A DNA stretch of 64,000 nucleotides from CAZRVH01 sp964624905 (GTDB lineage: Bacteria; Patescibacteriota; Gracilibacteria; Peribacterales; Peribacteraceae), in contig CAZUYK010000009.1 of the NCBI GenBank assembly GCA_964624905.1, forward strand, positions 1 to 64,000. Direction: 5' to 3'. The position numbers were made by a program, and so were the translations under genes. Positions within the stretch are counted from its first letter, which is position 1; each line of letters opens with the position of its first letter. The notes under the pieces were generated by a model. That model worked only from the letters and a program-made list of their open reading frames with translations, made no database searches and was not told the DNA's origin. Below, piece by piece: positions 60,825 through 64,000 of this stretch.

Positions 60825-61799
60825 GTGCGTGTTTCCCTCATTTTGCCGACCTACAATGAGGCCTCCAATCTAACGGAGGTGCTGGAACGTGTCCATGAAA
60901 CACTCGATCCTTTCGAGGTGATCGTCGTGGACGATAACTCTCCCGACCGTACGTGGGAATTGGCCGGTGCATTGCAATCCACGTATCCGTCCTTGCGCGT
61001 CATCCGGCGCGTGGGCCGCAGGGGTTTGTCTTCCGCCGTCATCGAAGGATTCGAAGCGGCGAAGGGGGACATGTTCATCGTCATGGATGCCGATCTGCAG
61101 CACGATCCGACGTTGTTGCCCCGCATCCAAAACGCCATCGGGGAAGGTGCGCAGGTCGCTTTGGCGTCGCGTTATACCGAAGGCGGCGACACGAAGGATT
61201 GGAGGTGGATACGCCGCATGCTCAGCCGCACCGCGACCCACCTGGTGCAGCTGCTGGTTCCCCAAGGAGTCACCGATCCCATGAGCGGGTTTTTCGCCGT
61301 ACGCCGCGAAACGTATCGTTCGGTCGCGTCGCATTTGCGCCCCCAAGGATTCAAGATCCTCTTCGAGATCCTCTCGTTCCTGCCGCGCGGCACGCGCATC
61401 GCGGAGGTTCCGTTCCATTTTGGCATTCGGGAGAGGGGGAAGAGCAAACTCACGCTGCTCGTGCAGATGCAATTCCTTTGGCAGGTCCTGCGTACCGCCG
61501 TCCGCCGCCTGCAAATCCCGCTGTTCGTCGTCATTTCGGGCATTATTACCATAGTCTGTTTGTGGAGATTGTGGGATCTGCGACTGCTCTACACGAACGC
61601 GACCTACAGGTCCTACGTGCACCAGGGCATGACGTCGCTCTCCGATGCGCGCGGCTGGCCGCTATCCGATCTCTCCGTCCGCGCGGTCTATAGCGACCGG
61701 GTCCGCCTCATTCATCGCGTTCATCGCAAAGGTCCCGACGCAGTCGATTGTCTTGATCTGCCGTTTGAATCCGATGCCGTCCTCCCATGCAGCGACTGA
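60825..61799 (+). CDS. GT2 glycosyltransferase with C-terminal membrane helix
   Basis: A 324-residue protein. The DPM1-like catalytic domain has LILPTYNEASNLTEVL, VDDNS (35-39), DAD (88-90) in VMDADLQHDP, VTDPMSGFFAVRR and GFKILFEIL. One hydrophobic segment (~226-248, LFVVISGIITIVCLWRLW) is followed by a ~75-residue tail. It should make a polyprenyl-phosphate sugar. Start GTG 60825; TAGTGT ends 6 nt upstream. The next gene, GT-C-like, overlaps by 13 nt. Confidence 0.85.
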   Translation: MRVSLILPTYNEASNLTEVLERVHETLDPFEVIVVDDNSPDRTWELAGALQSTYPSLRVIRRVGRRGLSSAVIEGFEAAKGDMFIVMDADLQHDPTLLPRIQNAIGEGAQVALASRYTEGGDTKDWRWIRRMLSRTATHLVQLLVPQGVTDPMSGFFAVRRETYRSVASHLRPQGFKILFEILSFLPRGTRIAEVPFHFGIRERGKSKLTLLVQMQFLWQVLRTAVRRLQIPLFVVISGIITIVCLWRLWDLRLLYTNATYRSYVHQGMTSLSDARGWPLSDLSVRAVYSDRVRLIHRVHRKGPDAVDCLDLPFESDAVLPCSD

Positions 61800-62959
61800 T
61801 GGTTCTCATCGGCTTGGAGGCCTATGCCATGCTCCTCGCATGGCTGCAGGGGGGCGTGCGTACGGATGAGGCGAAGTATCTTCTGGACATCCCGTATCCG
61901 CATCCGCCGCTCGCGCGCTGGTTCCTGTCGCTCTTCGACGGATTCGATTGGCAGGCCGGCGCCGCCCGCTTCTTCTTCGCTTCGCTTGTGGTGCAGGCGG
62001 TGTGGATCGTATGGAGGATGGGAAAGGGCATACCGCGATTGAACCGCATCGTATTGTGCGGCAGCTGGCTGTTTTCCTGGGGGGTCGTTTCGCAGGCAGG
62101 GGCGGTGATGATGGCTCCTTTGACGGCCTTGCAGGGATTGCTGTTCCTATGGCTCTTTGTTCGCGATGAGGAGGCCACGCCGTTCGCAGGTATCATCGCG
62201 CTGTTCTGGATGGCGAGCCTCTTCACGGCGTACCAGGCCGCTCTCTTCTTCCCCGTCGTCCTAGCCGTTTTCTGGAAGATGAAACTGCCTGCCTGGCAGC
62301 GGCTCGCATTCTTCCTGGTTCCGATCATTTTGCTCTGCCTCTACACGCTTACCAATCCCTTCGCACTCGCTTCCATGTTGAACCTGGCCGGGAAGGACGG
62401 GGCGGTGCCGATCTTCCTGCGCCTGCATTCCGTTCTTTGGCTATGGTTCGTGTCCGGCAGCGTCGCATTGAGCATCGCCGGCACAGCGGGCCTGCTTCGC
62501 TTTCCGCGACGGCCGGTCCTTGCTTCTTTTTTCCTGACGTGCGCGTACATCTTCGCGGGTTTCCACGGCTATTACGGCATCATTCTCGTTCCGTTCTTTG
62601 TCGTCGGGCTGGCGGATATATTGCGCGCCTGGCCGCGTCTTGCGGCGCCCTTCGCCGTATGTTTTCTCGTTGGTGCCTGCGTTCTCTTGTTCTCCAACGT
62701 ACGCCTTCCATCGCGCTCCGTTGCGGATGCAACGATCGAAGTGATCGAGGCAAGGGCGCGGCAGGGCGACGTCCTCATCCAGGGAAGTTTCGGCCATGAG
62801 TGGCAGTACGAAAGCGAGTATCCGATTTTGAAATACGGCGAGTGGCTGCTGCCCAATGCACAGGCAGTCGTGTGTCTCGGGGATGCGTGCGATATCCGCG
62901 GCAACACCGGATTCGAACGCCTCGCGGCGGCCCCTGTCGAAACCTGGATGCGCAAATAA
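61787..62959 (+). CDS. GT-C-like membrane glycosyltransferase
   Basis: A 390-residue protein with about 8 helices. After helix 1 comes GVRTDEAKYLLDIPYPHPPLARW (two segments: RTDEAKYLLD and YPHPPLARW), which matches the active-site loop of PMT/ArnT-family enzymes, with an acidic pair in the DEAKY motif. It should use the lipid-linked sugar made by the overlapping GT2 at 60825. A terminator for the next, opposite gene lies just past the stop. Confidence 0.8.
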   Translation: MQRLMVLIGLEAYAMLLAWLQGGVRTDEAKYLLDIPYPHPPLARWFLSLFDGFDWQAGAARFFFASLVVQAVWIVWRMGKGIPRLNRIVLCGSWLFSWGVVSQAGAVMMAPLTALQGLLFLWLFVRDEEATPFAGIIALFWMASLFTAYQAALFFPVVLAVFWKMKLPAWQRLAFFLVPIILLCLYTLTNPFALASMLNLAGKDGAVPIFLRLHSVLWLWFVSGSVALSIAGTAGLLRFPRRPVLASFFLTCAYIFAGFHGYYGIILVPFFVVGLADILRAWPRLAAPFAVCFLVGACVLLFSNVRLPSRSVADATIEVIEARARQGDVLIQGSFGHEWQYESEYPILKYGEWLLPNAQAVVCLGDACDIRGNTGFERLAAAPVETWMRK

Positions 62960-62983
62960 AAAGCCGCGGGGTCAACGCGGCCT
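62956..62983 (-). terminator. Intrinsic terminator of the small gene at 63010
   Basis: On the minus strand GCCGCG / CGCGGC (6 bp, seven-base loop) is followed by TTTTT, 27 nt past the stop at 63010. Confidence 0.75.
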
Positions 62984-63009
62984 TCGTTGTTGTTCGGTCT
63001 CTCCGGCGA

Positions 63010-63186
63010 TCAGAGCGGCAGCTTGTCGACCAAGTGCCAGAGTGCGACGCTTCCGCCTTTCAGGATTTGCTTGGGCGTCGCCTCGATCCACTGTCCGTAC
63101 TGCCATGAGGCGTACAGCCAGTATCCCGTGCAACAGAGCATGTATCCCAGGACGAAGCTCGCACCACCGCGGATCATCGTGACCAT
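63010..63186 (-). CDS. Small membrane protein, 58 residues
   Basis: A 59-codon frame on the minus strand. The product starts MVTMIRGGASFVLGYMLCCT, with one hydrophobic segment (residues ~8-27), then WLYASWQYGQWIEATPKQI and ends HLVDKLPL. It is supported as a gene by a consensus promoter (TTGACC, 17 nt, TATAAT at 63257-63229), AGGA about 8 nt before the ATG, and a terminator at 62956-62983. No family is known to me. It is one of a few genes here with a Shine-Dalgarno. Confidence 0.65.
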   Translation of the reverse strand: MVTMIRGGASFVLGYMLCCTGYWLYASWQYGQWIEATPKQILKGGSVALWHLVDKLPL

Positions 63187-63228
63187 AACGCGATTCCTAT
63201 TGAGAGAGAACAGGGGAACAACTTTAGT

Positions 63229-63257
63229 ATTATAAAATTAAAGAATTATTTGGTCAA
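63229..63257 (-). promoter_or_regulatory. Consensus promoter with overlapping palindrome
   Basis: On the minus strand TTGACC and TATAAT are separated by 17 nt. The -35 lies inside the left half of an inverted repeat, TGGTCA (63251-63256) / TGACCA (63270-63275), which could be an operator. Confidence 0.65.
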
Positions 63258-63279
63258 ATATACTCAAAATGACCAATGA

Positions 63280-64000
63280 TCACACTTTATAGTACTCCTT
63301 GTACCATTCTACGAACTTCGGAATGCCGTCTTTAATCTGCGTCTTCGGATCGTAGCCCAGCTTCTCCTTCGCATGTTCGATGCCTGCCAGGCTGGCCTTG
63401 GTATCGCCCGGCTGCATCGGGAGGAATTCCTTTTCGCCTTCCTTGCCCAGCGCCTTTTCCAAGTAGCCGATGTAGTCCATCAACTCTTCCTTGCGTCCGC
63501 ATCCCAGGTTGAAGATTTCCTCGGGATAGTTCTTGTCGACCGACGCGATGATTCCCGAGACGATGTCATCGACGTACGTGAAGTCGCGCTGCATTTTTCC
63601 TTCGCCGAAGACGGGCATTTTTTTTCCTTTCGTGATGGCGTCGGCGAAGAGGAACAACGCCATGTCCGGGCGGCCGTACGGTCCGTAGACCGTGAAGAAG
63701 CGCAGTCCCGTCACGTTCGTTCCGTAGAGCGAATGGTAGACATGGGCCATCAGTTCGTTGTCTTTCTTGTTCATGCCGTAGAGCGACAGCTGGCTGTCCG
63801 TGCGGTCGGTTTCTTCCGCGGGATACTTGCCGTTGCTGCCGTACACGGAGCTGGATGACGCGTAGATGAGTCCGGGGATTTTCTGCAGGCGGACTTCATC
63901 CAATACGTGGAAGAATCCCTTGATGTTGATATCCACGTACTCCGTGGGGTGATCAAAGGCGTAGCGCACGCCGGCGAGCGCCGCGAGGTGGATGACGCGA
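63280..64000 (-). CDS. UDP-glucuronate 4-epimerase-like SDR, partial at window end
   Basis: The C-terminal ~240 residues of a nucleotide-sugar epimerase whose N-terminus lies past the window. It has HLAALAGVRYAFDHPTEY, YASSSSVYGSNGKYP, the catalytic YGMNK pair in SLYGMNKKDNELMAHVY, TGLRFFTVYGPYGRPDMALF and RDFTYVDDIVSGI. These match UDP-glucuronate 4-epimerases of capsule loci closely. The stop TGA is 5 nt from the palindrome at 63270. It extends the glycan locus beyond the window. Confidence 0.87.
   Translation of the reverse strand, partial: RVIHLAALAGVRYAFDHPTEYVDINIKGFFHVLDEVRLQKIPGLIYASSSSVYGSNGKYPAEETDRTDSQLSLYGMNKKDNELMAHVYHSLYGTNVTGLRFFTVYGPYGRPDMALFLFADAITKGKKMPVFGEGKMQRDFTYVDDIVSGIIASVDKNYPEEIFNLGCGRKEELMDYIGYLEKALGKEGEKEFLPMQPGDTKASLAGIEHAKEKLGYDPKTQIKDGIPKFVEWYKEYYKV

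Noticed and set aside
28753..64000. Genomic island or prophage boundary at the start of the glycan locus
   Set aside because: No integrase, transposase, att-like direct repeat or clear composition change is visible at 28.7 kb. The nearby tRNA-Thr is tempting, but sufU-sufS lie between it and the locus.

Overview
This is a 64 kb piece of a GC-rich, gene-dense bacterial chromosome. UGA is a stop codon: several ATGA stop/start overlaps need it, so this is not one of the lineages that recode UGA. Short genes, 4-nt overlaps, a zinc-binding S18, a YebC-type factor and many hypothetical proteins suggest a small-genome lineage. Candidate Phyla Radiation (Patescibacteria, perhaps Peregrinibacteria/Peribacteria-like) is my guess, at low confidence. 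No rRNA gene is present to test it.

Layout. 0-0.43 kb: no gene, but a hairpin-rich stretch that looks like an unassigned structured RNA. 0.43-28.6 kb: housekeeping genes in short transcription units on both strands. They include ribosomal proteins bS6, bS18, bL34 and bL28, YebC, a class A penicillin-binding protein, FtsX, RecO, RNase HI, a CtpA protease, NDK, an M16 protease, a cobalamin adenosyltransferase, PheT, an HD phosphohydrolase, a GGQ release-factor-like protein, an M50 protease, SufU-SufS, tRNA-Ser(GGA) and tRNA-Thr(GGT). Next to tRNA-Thr lie two 139-bp tandem copies of a tRNA-Thr-like sequence with a disrupted D-arm/anticodon region. 28.7-64 kb: an almost unbroken surface-glycan locus. 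It holds about 12 GT4/GT2 glycosyltransferases, four GT-C-like multi-pass proteins, DPM1-like GT2s with DUF2304/GtrA partners, a four-gene CDP-sugar module, nucleotide-sugar dehydrogenases and epimerases, a Wzx-type flippase, two NodB deacetylases and a CsaB-like pyruvyl transferase.

How the genes fit together. The second half should make nucleotide sugars, build a lipid-linked glycan on the inner face of the membrane, flip it, decorate it outside using polyprenyl-phosphate sugars, then deacetylate and pyruvylate it. Pyruvylation would suit an S-layer anchoring polymer. The first half supplies peptidoglycan synthesis and envelope proteases plus core information processing.

The most general signal is in gene starts. 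About 32 start codons have a TANNNT -10 element ending 6-11 nt upstream and no Shine-Dalgarno, so those mRNAs should be leaderless. A small minority (2803-, 3059+, 15880-, 63186-) has AT-rich upstream DNA and a Shine-Dalgarno; all four encode poorly conserved, secreted or membrane proteins. I used this pattern to choose many of the starts below.
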